Origin: Methylobacterium sp. E-005
GTDB lineage: Bacteria > Pseudomonadota > Alphaproteobacteria > Rhizobiales > Beijerinckiaceae
Length of the DNA: 45,966 nucleotides
NCBI RefSeq assembly: GCF_022829725.1
Contig: NZ_JAKSYG010000041.1
Location: forward strand, 1 to 45,966
Reading direction: 5' to 3'
How positions within the stretch are numbered: the stretch's first letter is position 1; each line of letters starts with the position of its first letter. The translations under genes and the position numbers were made by a program. The notes beneath the pieces were generated by a model that saw only the letters and a list, made by a program, of their open reading frames with translations, searched no databases and was not told the DNA's origin. This document shows positions 33,918-41,694 of this stretch, piece by piece.

Positions 33918-35801
33918 CTAAGCGCGCCCGGCCCGGAGGCGCCGCGGCAGCGGCCCGGTCTCCGCGCAACCCGCGGGCAGGGGGCTCGCCGCCGCGTAGA
34001 CCAGACCCTCGGCCGCGTAGGTCAGGCTCGCGGTGTCCCGCCCCGCGAAACCCCGCTCCAGGAGGCGCGTGCCGAACCCCGTCCGGGACGGCGGCACGAC
34101 CGGCGGACCGCCGCGCTCGCGCCAGGTCACGCGCAGGGTCCGGCCCTCCGAAGCGCTCTCCAGCGTCCAGGCCAGCGCCACGCGGCCGCCCGGGACCGAC
34201 AGGGCGCCGTGCTTGACCGCGTTGGTGCACAATTCGTGCAGGATCATCGTGAGCGCCAGAGCCCCCTCGGGCGGCAGCCGCAGGTCCGGCCCGTCCAGGG
34301 TGACGCGCGGGGCCCGGCCGGGGCCGGGCTCGCCCTGGAAGGGGCGCACGGCCTGGTCGGCCATCCCGCGCAGGTCCGCGCTCGCCCAGCTCTCCCGGGT
34401 CAGGATGTCGTGGGCGCGCGACAGGGCGAGCAGGCGGGCCTCGAAGGCGTCGCGCCCGGCCACGGCGCCGCCGCCGAGGTTCTTCAGGCTCTGCGCCGCC
34501 ATCGACTGCACGGTGGCCAGGGTATTCTTCACCCTGTGATTGAGCTCGTCGATTAGCAGCCGGTGGGCCTCGCCGCGGCGGGCGAGCTCGTCCGCCGCAT
34601 GGCCCAGGGCATCGGCGATCAGCGCGCCCTCGCGCACGAGGGAGCGGGGCAGGGGCGGCAGCGGCCGGTCGCTCCCCAGGACGCCCGCGGCCAGGGCCAG
34701 CTCCCGCAGGGGCCGGGCGATCAGGCCGGCGAGCAGCCACGCGAGCAAGGCCGCCGCGAGGGCCACCACGCTGCCCGCCATCAGGATGCTGCGGCGCAGG
34801 GCGGCGGCGGGCGCCAGGGCCCGGTCGGCGGTCTGGCGCACCACCACCTGCCAGCCGAGCCCGGGATAGTCCCGGTGTCCGGCCGTGGCGGCGCGGGCGC
34901 TGAGATAGGACGCGGTCGAATCGGGCCACAGGCCGACCCGGCTCGCGCCCTGCGGATCGAGGGGCCGCCCGCCGGTCAGCACATCCGCGGGGAGGGGGGA
35001 ACCCTGCAGGGCGGGGGGCCCGAGCAGCACGCTGCCGTCGCGCGCCAGGATCAGGATCTCGGCCCCGGCGCGATGGCCCCGGAACGCGCCTTCGAGCAGG
35101 CGCGCCATGTCGCGCGCCCAGGTCCAGTCGAGATGGGCGGCCAGCACCCCGACAGGCTGGCCATCCGCACCCCGCACCGGGGCCGCGAGGTCGAGGAGGC
35201 GCAGGGGCTCCCGCGCGGTCGGGCTCTGCAGGAGCTTGGCCGGATGCACGTCGCCCACGAAGGGCTTCTCGCGGCCGGCGCGGAAATAGTCGCGGCCGGA
35301 GACGTCCGCCCCCTCCAGGGCGCCGGTGCTGGTCACCGCGACGCGGCCGTCCGCGTCGATCAGGCCGATGATCGAGTAGGCCGGGTAGGTCGCCTGCAGC
35401 CGCTCCATCAGGGCGCGCTTGGCCGCCGTGCCGGACCGCGGATCGCGCAGGCTGTCGGAGGCGGCGGCGATCTGGATGTCGCGCCAGCGCTCGAACATGC
35501 CGAGATCGAGGCTGCGGGCCATCTGGCCGGCGATCTCGGCGAGCTGGCCGCCGACCTCCGCCTCGAGCCGGGCGGTCGCGTCGCGGCTCACCAGGGCGGC
35601 CAGCACCAGGGTGGCGAGGAGGCCGAGGGTGCCGAAGCCCAGCGCCAGCACCACGCGCAGCCGCGGCACCGGCCATCCGCGGCGCAGGCCGGCGCGGGCG
35701 CCGGTTTCGCCCGGCCCGGAGGAGGCCGCGACGGGGGGAGGGGGGGAAGCCGCCGGAGGCATCGCGGCGGCAGGGGCGTCCGATCGCGCGTGAGCCCGCA
35801 T
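33918..35801 (-). CDS. Membrane-bound HWE-family sensor histidine kinase with periplasmic Cache domain
   Basis: 627 residues. TM1 (~48-70) and TM2 (~338-361) enclose a ~265-residue periplasmic double-Cache-type sensor (SIIGLIDADGRVAVTSTGAL, SGRDYFRAGREKPFVGDVHP, LARDGSVLLGPP). A HAMP-like linker (LIARPLRELALAAGVL) leads to the phosphoacceptor helix with H422 (LLIDELNHRVKNTLATVQSM). The HWE-type ATPase has HELCTNAVKHGAL and the WRERGGPPV motif that defines the family. A GAGG leader lies upstream of the ATG at 35801. HWE kinases often feed PhyR-NepR-EcfG. No response regulator is adjacent. Confidence 0.92.
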   Translation of the reverse strand: MRAHARSDAPAAAMPPAASPPPPVAASSGPGETGARAGLRRGWPVPRLRVVLALGFGTLGLLATLVLAALVSRDATARLEAEVGGQLAEIAGQMARSLDLGMFERWRDIQIAAASDSLRDPRSGTAAKRALMERLQATYPAYSIIGLIDADGRVAVTSTGALEGADVSGRDYFRAGREKPFVGDVHPAKLLQSPTAREPLRLLDLAAPVRGADGQPVGVLAAHLDWTWARDMARLLEGAFRGHRAGAEILILARDGSVLLGPPALQGSPLPADVLTGGRPLDPQGASRVGLWPDSTASYLSARAATAGHRDYPGLGWQVVVRQTADRALAPAAALRRSILMAGSVVALAAALLAWLLAGLIARPLRELALAAGVLGSDRPLPPLPRSLVREGALIADALGHAADELARRGEAHRLLIDELNHRVKNTLATVQSMAAQSLKNLGGGAVAGRDAFEARLLALSRAHDILTRESWASADLRGMADQAVRPFQGEPGPGRAPRVTLDGPDLRLPPEGALALTMILHELCTNAVKHGALSVPGGRVALAWTLESASEGRTLRVTWRERGGPPVVPPSRTGFGTRLLERGFAGRDTASLTYAAEGLVYAAASPLPAGCAETGPLPRRLRAGRA

Positions 35802-36010
35802 CCGATCCCTCTTCGGATCCGGCCTGCCCCGCGGCCGGAGATCGCGCCCGCCGAGCCTGTTCGGCGTCCTGTTGTTCCGACGCCCGTCTCACCACGGCCC
35901 CGGGCGCTCAGCAAGACCGGATCGACGCCCCACGATCCAGAATCTCTATCACCAGTTGCAAATTTGACTCGACGGTCCCGGGGCCGCCAGAGCCGCCATC
36001 ACGGCTGCCG

Positions 36011-36876
36011 TCAGCCCCCGAGCAGGGCATGGGCCGCCCGCACCAGGATCCCGTCCGGCCGGCGCAGGGCGTCGAGCACGGAGAAATGGTCCGCCCCGGC
36101 CACGGGCAGCAGGGGGCCGGGGGCATGGGCCGCCGCCCGCAGGGCGTGGAGGTTGCGGGCGTCGTGGATCAGCGCGGGCAGCTCGGCCGTGCCGTAGGCG
36201 ATGCACAGGGGCTTGGGGCAGACCGGCAGGCGCAGGGGCGAGAGGGTCTCGATCTCCGCGTCGGTCAGACCGAGCTTGGCGTCGAGATAGGTCTCGCGGA
36301 TCGGCGCGAGGTCGTAGACGCCCGAGATGGCGAGACCCGCCGCCACGGCCGGGTGGCCGAGTTGCAGCGCGGCGAGCAGCCCGCCCGCCGACCAGCCCGA
36401 CAGGACCAGGGGGCCGCGGATCCCGTGCCCCGGCCCCTGCGCGGCCAGCCAGTCGAGGGCCGCCCCGATCTCGGCCGCGATCCGGGTGAGGCTCGCCTCC
36501 GGGGCGAGGGTGTAGCCGACCATCGCCACCGACCAGCCGGCGGCGTTCGGGCCTTGCGCGAAGCAGGCGAACAGCTCCCGGGCGCTCCGCTGCCAGTAGC
36601 CCCCGTGGAGAAGACGAGGCAGGGCGCCCCGCCGTCCCGGGCCGGATAGAGATCGATCGCATTGCGGGCCCCCGGGCCGTAGGGCCGGTCGAGCGCCCCC
36701 GGATGCGCGGACCGGTAGGCCGCCGAGGCGGCGTCCCGGGCGGCGACCCGCTGCGCGCTGTCGGCCACCGCGCGGGTGTTGTCGTAGCAGGCGTCCCGGG
36801 CGTCGGGATCGAGGGACGCCCAGCGGCGGCGCGGATCCGCCGGGGTCGGATCGTCGAGGCGGAACGCTTGAACCAT
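36011..36876 (-). pseudogene. Alpha/beta hydrolase (kynurenine-formamidase-like), frameshifted
   Basis: The N-terminal part (36876 to ~36610) reads MVQAFRLDDPTPADPRRRWA through GGAPCLVF. The rest continues in another frame from HGGYWQRSARELFACFAQ to HALLGG at 36011. Together they give a ~288-residue esterase with oxyanion motif HGGYW, nucleophile elbow GWSAGG and catalytic His in GADHFSVLDAL. Minus-strand TTCTCCACGG at about 36605-36614 would encode ...VFLHGGYWQ if one C were restored, so one base appears deleted around 36610. Everything downstream remains well conserved, so the break is recent or a sequencing error. Confidence 0.82.
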
Positions 36877-36938
36877 TGTGGGTTGTCTCCGGCACCTCCC
36901 GGCTCACCCATCATGGCAGGGTGCCGGGTCGAGGCAAG

Positions 36939-37238
36939 TCAGAAGCCGGGCGCTGCCCCGGGAATCGTGCCGCCGTAGCCCCAGCCGGTGAAGGGCGGGG
37001 CCGCCACCCGCTCCCGCGTGGCCGGGGCGAAGATCCGGGCGAGCGGCCGGGGCTGCTGCCAGGAATCTTGCCACCTCTGCCAGTCCCGGAGCCGGTCGCG
37101 GGCGGCCATCCGGGCGATCGTGCGGTCCGTGTCGGTCGCGTGGCCCAGCGGGCGCCGGTGCGGGCGGGCCTCGGCCGTGGCCGGGAGCAGGACGAACAGG
37201 ACCAGGGAAGCGGCAATCGCGCGGGGCGGGCGGCGCAT
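36939..37238 (-). CDS. Small secreted hypothetical protein, Arg/Trp-rich
   Basis: 99 residues: signal peptide MRRPPRAIAASLVLFVLLPA (cleavage near TAEA), then a basic mature part with TDTDRTIARMAARDRLRDWQ, RWQDSWQQPRPLARIF and an end FTGWGYGGTIPGAAPGF. It is probably periplasmic. No family recognised. It lies downstream of, and divergent from, the M20 deacylase gene, with 126 bp between starts. Confidence 0.65.
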   Translation of the reverse strand: MRRPPRAIAASLVLFVLLPATAEARPHRRPLGHATDTDRTIARMAARDRLRDWQRWQDSWQQPRPLARIFAPATRERVAAPPFTGWGYGGTIPGAAPGF

Positions 37239-37364
37239 GGATCGGGCTCGGCGGGGGAGGGGCCTTCCGGAAGCTACGCCGCGGACGCGCCTTCGGTTCC
37301 GGGATCCCCGGCGGCCCGAAAACCCCGTACACAGGTGTCTGTCCCGGAACGAGTCGCGCGGCCC

Positions 37365-38564
37365 ATGCCAGAATTCGATCCCTCCACCGCCCCGCCCCCT
37401 GCCGACGCGCCCGATCCCGCGGCGTTGCTGGCGACCCTCGTCGGGTTCGACACGGTGAGCGACCGCTCGAACCTGCCGCTGATCGACTGGGTGGAGGCCT
37501 ATGGCCGCCGCCACGGCGCCGCGGTGGAGCGGGTGCCGGACGCCACCGGCCGGAAGGCGGCGCTGCTCATCAGCGTCGGCCCGTTCGCGGACCGCCCCGG
37601 CTACGTGCTGTCCGGCCACAGCGACGTGGTGCCGGTGGAGGGCCAGCCCTGGTCGTCGGACCCGTTCACCCTCCGGGAGGAGGGGGGCCGGCTCTACGGG
37701 CGGGGCACCTCCGACATGAAGGGGTTCCTGGCGGTCTGCCTCGCGCTCCTGCCCGAGATGGTCGCGGCGGATCTCGCCACCCCGCTGCACCTCGCGATCT
37801 CGTACGACGAGGAGGTCGGCTGCCTGGGCGTGCGCCCGCTGATCGCCCGGATGCTGGAGCGTGTACCCCGGCCGCTGGGCTGCTTCGTGGGCGAGCCGAC
37901 GGGCATGGAGGTGGTGGTCGGCCACAAGGGCAAGTCCGCCGCCCGCCTCACCTTCCGGGGCCGGGCCAGCCATTCGGCGCTCGCCCCCCAGGGGGTCAAC
38001 GCGGTCGAATACGCCGCCCGGTTCATCGAGCACGTCCGGCTGTCCGCGGAGGCGCTGGCCCGGGACGGCGCCCGCGACGACCTCTACGACGTGCCCCACA
38101 CCACCGGCCTGTCGAGCGTGATCCAGGGCGGCGCGGCGCTCAACATCGTGCCCGACAGCTGCAGCGTCAGCTTCGAGTACCGGGCGATCGGCGCGGACGA
38201 TGCCGGGGCGCTGGCGGCGTCGGCGATCGCCTACGCCACCGACACGCTGGCGCCGCTGATGCGGGCCGTGGACCCGGCCTGCGGCGTCGCGGTCGAGCCG
38301 CTGATCGACTATCCCGGCCTCGACACCGACCCGGAGGCGCCGGTCGTGACCCTGGCCAAGCGGCTCGCCGGCCGCAACAGCCACGCCAAGGTCTCGTACG
38401 GCACGGAGGGCGGGCTGTTCGAGCGGCTCGGCGGCGTGCCCGCCTTGGTGATCGGCCCCGGCTCGATCGCCCGCGCCCACCGGGCCGACGAATACGTGAC
38501 CCGGGCCGAACTCGACGCCTGCGCGGGCTTCCTGCGCCGCCTGATCGCGATGTGCCGCGGCTGA
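37365..38564 (+). CDS. argE: M20 family deacylase, acetylornithine deacetylase type
   Basis: 399 residues; dizinc amidohydrolase. Metal and catalytic motifs: SGHSDVVPVEGQPW (His ligand plus catalytic Asp), GRGTSDMKGF (bridging Asp), ISYDEEVGCLG (general-base Glu plus Glu ligand), VGEPTGM, and a C-terminal AHRADEYV (His ligand). It fits the alphaproteobacterial ArgE subfamily that releases ornithine and acetate from N-acetylornithine. Related M20 deacylases acting on other acyl amino acids cannot be excluded because no arg genes are adjacent. The start at 37365 gives the usual length; the longer frame upstream is non-coding. Confidence 0.88.
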   Translation: MPEFDPSTAPPPADAPDPAALLATLVGFDTVSDRSNLPLIDWVEAYGRRHGAAVERVPDATGRKAALLISVGPFADRPGYVLSGHSDVVPVEGQPWSSDPFTLREEGGRLYGRGTSDMKGFLAVCLALLPEMVAADLATPLHLAISYDEEVGCLGVRPLIARMLERVPRPLGCFVGEPTGMEVVVGHKGKSAARLTFRGRASHSALAPQGVNAVEYAARFIEHVRLSAEALARDGARDDLYDVPHTTGLSSVIQGGAALNIVPDSCSVSFEYRAIGADDAGALAASAIAYATDTLAPLMRAVDPACGVAVEPLIDYPGLDTDPEAPVVTLAKRLAGRNSHAKVSYGTEGGLFERLGGVPALVIGPGSIARAHRADEYVTRAELDACAGFLRRLIAMCRG

Positions 38565-38568
38565 AATC

Positions 38569-38714
38569 GGGGATTCCAAAGGGCTGAGCCCTTTGGTGGG
38601 GCGTCGGGGTGAAACCCCGACATACGGATCCCGGACCCACGAAAAGGGGGTCCGGGATCCGTACCGCAGGGCTCTGCCCTGCACCCGCCAAAGGCCTCGT
38701 CCTTTGGAATCCCG
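38569..38714. repeat. Modular palindromic repeat, copy 5 (full length with terminal inverted repeats)
   Basis: It begins GGGGATTCCAAAGGGCTGAG and ends CCTTTGGAATCCC. The outer ~13 bp are inverted repeats of each other. Inside are AAAGGGCT-G-AGCCCTTT, TCGGGGT-GAA-ACCCCGA, GGATCCCGGACCC/GGGTCCGGGATCC and GCAGGGC-TCT-GCCCTGC. At 146 bp with matching ends it has the form of a MITE. Confidence 0.88.
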
Positions 38715-38774
38715 TGACGTTCGCCGGTGCGCCGCCCTATCTCGCGGGGACCCTGACGAACCCCGGACCCCGCG

Positions 38775-39671
38775 ATGGATGATGCCCGACACGGCCGCTA
38801 CGGCTACAGCGCCCTGCCCGACCGCCCGGTCTACGACTGGCCCGGCGGGCGGCGGCTCGCGGTCTATGTCGCGCTGAACCTCGAGACCTTCGACTTCGGC
38901 GCGGGACTCGGCGCCGAGCTGGCCCCGGGCGGGCCGCAGCCCGACGTGCTGAACTACGCCTGGCGGGATTGGGGCAACCGGGTTGGGGCGTGGCGGCTGC
39001 GCGACACCTTCGACGCCCTGGCCCTGCCGGCGAGCGTCCTGGCGAACAGCCGGCTCTACCGGGACTGCCCCGGCCTGATCGAGGCCTTCCGGGCGCGGGG
39101 CGACGAGATCGTCGGCCACGGCCGCACCAATGCCGAGCGGCAGGGCACGCTGCCGGAGGCGGAGGAGCGCGCCCTGATCGCGGAGGCCACCGCGCTCCTC
39201 ACCCGGGAGGAGGGGCGGGCGCCCGCGGGCTGGCTCGGCCCGTGGATCTCGCAGTCCCGGATCACGCCCGACCTCCTGGCCGAGGCCGGCTACCGCTACC
39301 TGCTCGACTGGTGCCACGACGACCAGCCCACCTGGATGGCGACCCGCGGCGGGGGTAAGATCCTCGCGGTGCCCTACCCCCAGGAGCTGAACGACATCCC
39401 GGCGATCGTCGCCCGCAAGGAGACCGGCCGCCAGTTCGCCGACGCGATCGTCGACGCCTTCGACGAGATGCTGGAACAATCCGCGGCGGCGCCCCTGGTG
39501 ATGGGGATCGCGCTCCACCCCTACATCGTCGGGCAGCCCCAAAGGCTGCGGCCCCTGCGGGCGGCGCTCGCCCACATCGCGTCCCACCGGGACCGCATCT
39601 GGCTCACCACGGCAGGGGCGATCGCCGCACAGGTCTACGCTGACGCCTCACGGGATTCCGAAGGGCGCTAG
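38775..39671 (+). CDS. Polysaccharide deacetylase family protein (PuuE/allantoinase-like)
   Basis: 298 residues; NodB-type TIM-barrel-like hydrolase. Visible segments: RLAVYVALNLETFDFGAGLG, the metal-site region EIVGHGRTNAERQGTLPEAE, PWISQSRITPDLLAEAGYRY, DWCHDDQPTWM and a late MGIALHPYIVGQPQRL. The GHG and PWISQSRITP pattern is that of the putative PuuE/polysaccharide-deacetylase-type enzymes rather than peptidoglycan deacetylases. The substrate is undefined; small amides and ureides are possible. The last six residues (RDSEGR) and the stop codon lie inside a palindromic repeat, so the native C-terminus was probably replaced. Confidence 0.86.
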   Translation: MDDARHGRYGYSALPDRPVYDWPGGRRLAVYVALNLETFDFGAGLGAELAPGGPQPDVLNYAWRDWGNRVGAWRLRDTFDALALPASVLANSRLYRDCPGLIEAFRARGDEIVGHGRTNAERQGTLPEAEERALIAEATALLTREEGRAPAGWLGPWISQSRITPDLLAEAGYRYLLDWCHDDQPTWMATRGGGKILAVPYPQELNDIPAIVARKETGRQFADAIVDAFDEMLEQSAAAPLVMGIALHPYIVGQPQRLRPLRAALAHIASHRDRIWLTTAGAIAAQVYADASRDSEGR

Positions 39672-39736
39672 CCCTTCGGCGGGGTGTCGGGGCAGGGCCC
39701 CGACGCTTGGGCCCCGACGCTCGGGCCTCGCCCGAT
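39651..39736. repeat. Modular palindromic repeat, copy 6, overlapping a gene end
   Basis: It starts CGGGATTCCGAAGGGC-GCTA-GCCCTTCGG, then TCGGGGC-AGG-GCCCCGA, a second GGGCCCCGACGC copy and CGGGC-CTC-GCCCG. The left 21 bases are coding, and its TAG (39669-39671) is the stop codon of the deacetylase gene. Confidence 0.85.
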
Positions 39737-39739
39737 TCA

Positions 39740-39994
39740 TCAGTCCGGGATCGCGAAGCCGATCGACAGGCACAAAGCCGCCACGGCGGTCAGCGCCACG
39801 GCGGCCTGCCGGACCTGATGCCAGCGCGCATGGCGCGCGCGCTCCTCCGAACTCGCGCCCAGTTGCAATTCGTCCTCGAACCCCCTCACGAAGGCGTCGA
39901 AGCTCGGGAAGGCCCGCCGCGCGAGCCACAGCCACACGCCGACGGCGACCAGGCTGATGGCCCAGCCCCCGTAGGTAAACGCATCGTCCAGCAT
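39740..39994 (-). CDS. Small two-helix membrane protein, unknown function
   Basis: 84 residues. Two hydrophobic segments (FTYGGWAISLVAVGVWLWLA near 5-24 and AAVALTAVAALCLSIGFAIP at the end) flank a ~35-residue soluble loop rich in charged residues (FDAFVRGFEDELQLGASSEE, RARHARWHQ). No family recognised. The start at 39994 has GAGG about ten bases upstream; an in-frame ATG at 40033 would add 13 mostly basic residues. Confidence 0.72.
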   Translation of the reverse strand: MLDDAFTYGGWAISLVAVGVWLWLARRAFPSFDAFVRGFEDELQLGASSEERARHARWHQVRQAAVALTAVAALCLSIGFAIPD

Positions 39995-40115
39995 CCGGCG
40001 CCGCCTCGTGGCTACGCCCCCCTCGCCGCGCATCCTACGGCAGGTTCCCGTAACCGCCTAGATGAAACAACACCACACCGCGCCAAGACCGCGTTTCCGG
40101 GTGTATCCGGCCCGC

Positions 40116-40958
40116 TCAAGACTTGACCCGACCCAGGGCGTAGAGGGTGATGGCGGCGGCGTTCGAGACGTTGAGGCTGCGGATCGCCCCCGAGAACGGG
40201 ATCCGGGCCAGCACGTCGCAGCAGCTCCGGGTCCGCTCGCGCAGGCCCTTGCCCTCGGCGCCCAGCACGATCACCAGGGGCCGGGCGATGGTCAGGGTGT
40301 CGAGGCTCTCGGGCGCGTCGGAATCGAGCCCGACCCGGGTGAAGCCGCGCTCCCCCAGGCCGATCAGCGCCTCGGCGAGGTTGCGCACGGTCACGAACGG
40401 CACGTGCTCCAGCCCGCCGGAGGCGGATTTCGCCAGGACCCCGGTGGCGCCCGGCGCGTGGCGGGCCGTGGTGACGATCCCCGCGACCCCGAAGGCCGCG
40501 GCGGTGCGCACGATCGCCCCGACATTGTGCGGGTCGGTGATCTGATCGAGCGCCAGCAGCAGGGCGTCGGCCGGCAGATCGTCGAGCCCGGGGGCGGGCA
40601 GGGGCTCCGCTTCGAGATACAGGCCCTGGTGGACCGCATCGGGCCCGAGCAGCCGGCCGATCTCGCTCGGGCGGACCAGCTCGGGGGTGATCCGCAGGGC
40701 GCCCCCGAATTCCGCCTCCAGGCGCGCGGCGGCGTTCTCGGTGGCGAGCAGCCGGTGCAGGCCGCGCGCCTCGTTCCCCAGGGCCTGGACCACCGGATGC
40801 CAGCCATAGAGCACGGTCGCCCCGTCGGCGGCCTCCCGCCGGGGGCCCGTCGGCGGGGGGCGGTAGCCGGGCCGCCCGCCAGGTCGCCATGAACCCGGCG
40901 GCCGTCCGCCCGGTGGTCGGCCCTTGGCCGGGCGGTCGTCGTTGCGGCGATCCGTCAT
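40116..40958 (-). CDS. rlmB: 23S rRNA (guanosine-2'-O-)-methyltransferase RlmB (TrmH/SpoU family)
   Basis: 280 residues. A low-complexity Arg/Pro/Gly-rich N-terminal tail (~40 residues, probably RNA-binding) leads to the L30e-like substrate-binding domain (VLYGWHPVVQALGNEARGLH) and the SPOUT domain. The SPOUT motifs are present: LLALDQITDPHNVGAIVRTA, VIVLGAEGKGLRERT and IPFSGAIRSLNVSNAAAITL. It 2'-O-methylates a guanosine of 23S rRNA using S-adenosylmethionine. ATG at 40958 is preferred; GTG at 41045 would add 29 residues. In many alphaproteobacteria tRNA-Tyr sits near this gene; none is seen here. Confidence 0.93.
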   Translation of the reverse strand: MTDRRNDDRPAKGRPPGGRPPGSWRPGGRPGYRPPPTGPRREAADGATVLYGWHPVVQALGNEARGLHRLLATENAAARLEAEFGGALRITPELVRPSEIGRLLGPDAVHQGLYLEAEPLPAPGLDDLPADALLLALDQITDPHNVGAIVRTAAAFGVAGIVTTARHAPGATGVLAKSASGGLEHVPFVTVRNLAEALIGLGERGFTRVGLDSDAPESLDTLTIARPLVIVLGAEGKGLRERTRSCCDVLARIPFSGAIRSLNVSNAAAITLYALGRVKS

Positions 40959-41106
40959 GAGGGGAGGACGGGTGAGCGGAACATCGGCATGGCCTTTCTG
41001 GGCGCCCACATCGGGGATCCCGAGAAACCGGGCGTGATCGGTCACGTCAAGTCAGTCTCAAGCGCGTCGCGCCAGGCTTCCCCCCGAGGGGCAGATCGCT
41101 CCGGAA

Positions 41107-41115
41107 TGTGGACAA
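41107..41115 (-). promoter_or_regulatory. DnaA-box-like site TTGTCCACA
   Basis: Eight of nine match to TTATCCACA on the minus strand, left of the AT-rich part of the putative origin. Confidence 0.5.
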
Positions 41116-41293
41116 GCCGCGCATATTCCCTTTGATCCCTGTGAAAATTCCTTCCCTTGAGGGGTCGTTCGCTCAAACGAACGGTGCGGCGTGCAGTAGG
41201 AAGATTATCTGGGAGAGTCTTTCAGAGAGTCAGTTCAGCAGGTTATATGAGGGTCGAAATTGCTGTGTGGTGTCAGGGCCTTGATGGCACTTT

Positions 41294-41517
41294 GCGTATC
41301 CGACTCTGCGCGGAGGCGCATCGAACTCTGCGCATGGACGTATCGGAGTCTGCGCGGGATCTGCGGGTCGCCGTATCGGATTCGGCGCATCGGCGTATCG
41401 GATTCGGCGCGAAATCCCGCCGGGCGCGGTGGATAACGGGGACGGAATGTCCGGGCCGGGGCGTATCGAACTCTGCGTGGCCTGATCGGGCCGGCGCGGG
41501 CCGTATGCGACTCTGCG
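41294..41517 (+). repeat. Seven 17-bp iterons (NCGTATCGRACTCTGCG)
   Basis: Copies start at 41294, 41316, 41338, 41371, 41393, 41461 and 41501. The first three and the fourth-fifth pair are spaced exactly 22 bp (two helical turns); the third-to-fourth step is 33 bp (three turns). Two copies carry ATTCGGCG instead of ACTCTGCG. Helical phasing directly upstream of repA strongly indicates initiator-binding iterons. Confidence 0.88.
41429..41437 (-). promoter_or_regulatory. DnaA-box-like site TTATCCACC
   Basis: Eight of nine match to TTATCCACA on the minus strand, lying between iterons five and six. Confidence 0.5.
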
Positions 41518-41536
41518 TGATCCGACGCTCGACCCG

Positions 41537-41567
41537 CACGGGCAATCCCACGGGCAATCCCACGGGG
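41537..41567 (+). repeat. 12-bp tandem repeat CACGGGCAATCC
   Basis: Two perfect copies (41537-41548, 41549-41560) plus CACGGGG, between the last iteron and repA. It may be part of the origin or a promoter-proximal operator. Confidence 0.75.
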
Positions 41568-41694
41568 AAGCGTGGATTACCGGGACAAGCCGGATCGGAG
41601 CCGGGCCCCGGCGGCCGAATCGTGGCATGGCAGGATCGGGCCGCCATCCCGCCCACAGGGGAGGGTGCGCCCGTGCGATTCGGGCCGAGGGGCG

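Larger units (their letters stand above)
41060..41694. other. Putative plasmid-type replication origin upstream of repA
   Basis: The 635-bp gap before repA contains an AT-richer left part (41125-41265: CATATTCCCTTTGATCCCTG, GAAGATTATCTGG, GGTTATATGAGGG) and a CGTTCG-CTCAAA-CGAACG palindrome (41166-41183). It also has two DnaA-box-like nonamers, seven iterons and a 12-bp tandem repeat. This is the classic make-up of an iteron-controlled origin. Frames crossing it are repeats read as protein. Confidence 0.75.

Noticed and set aside
36939..39587. An 882-codon minus-strand frame covering argE and the deacetylase
   Set aside because: Only its last 99 codons (36939-37238) look like a real secreted protein. 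The rest is antisense to two well-supported genes and crosses a repeat.
41157..41690. Frames through the region before repA
   Set aside because: They only translate the iterons and tandem repeats; codon pattern and composition are not protein-like.
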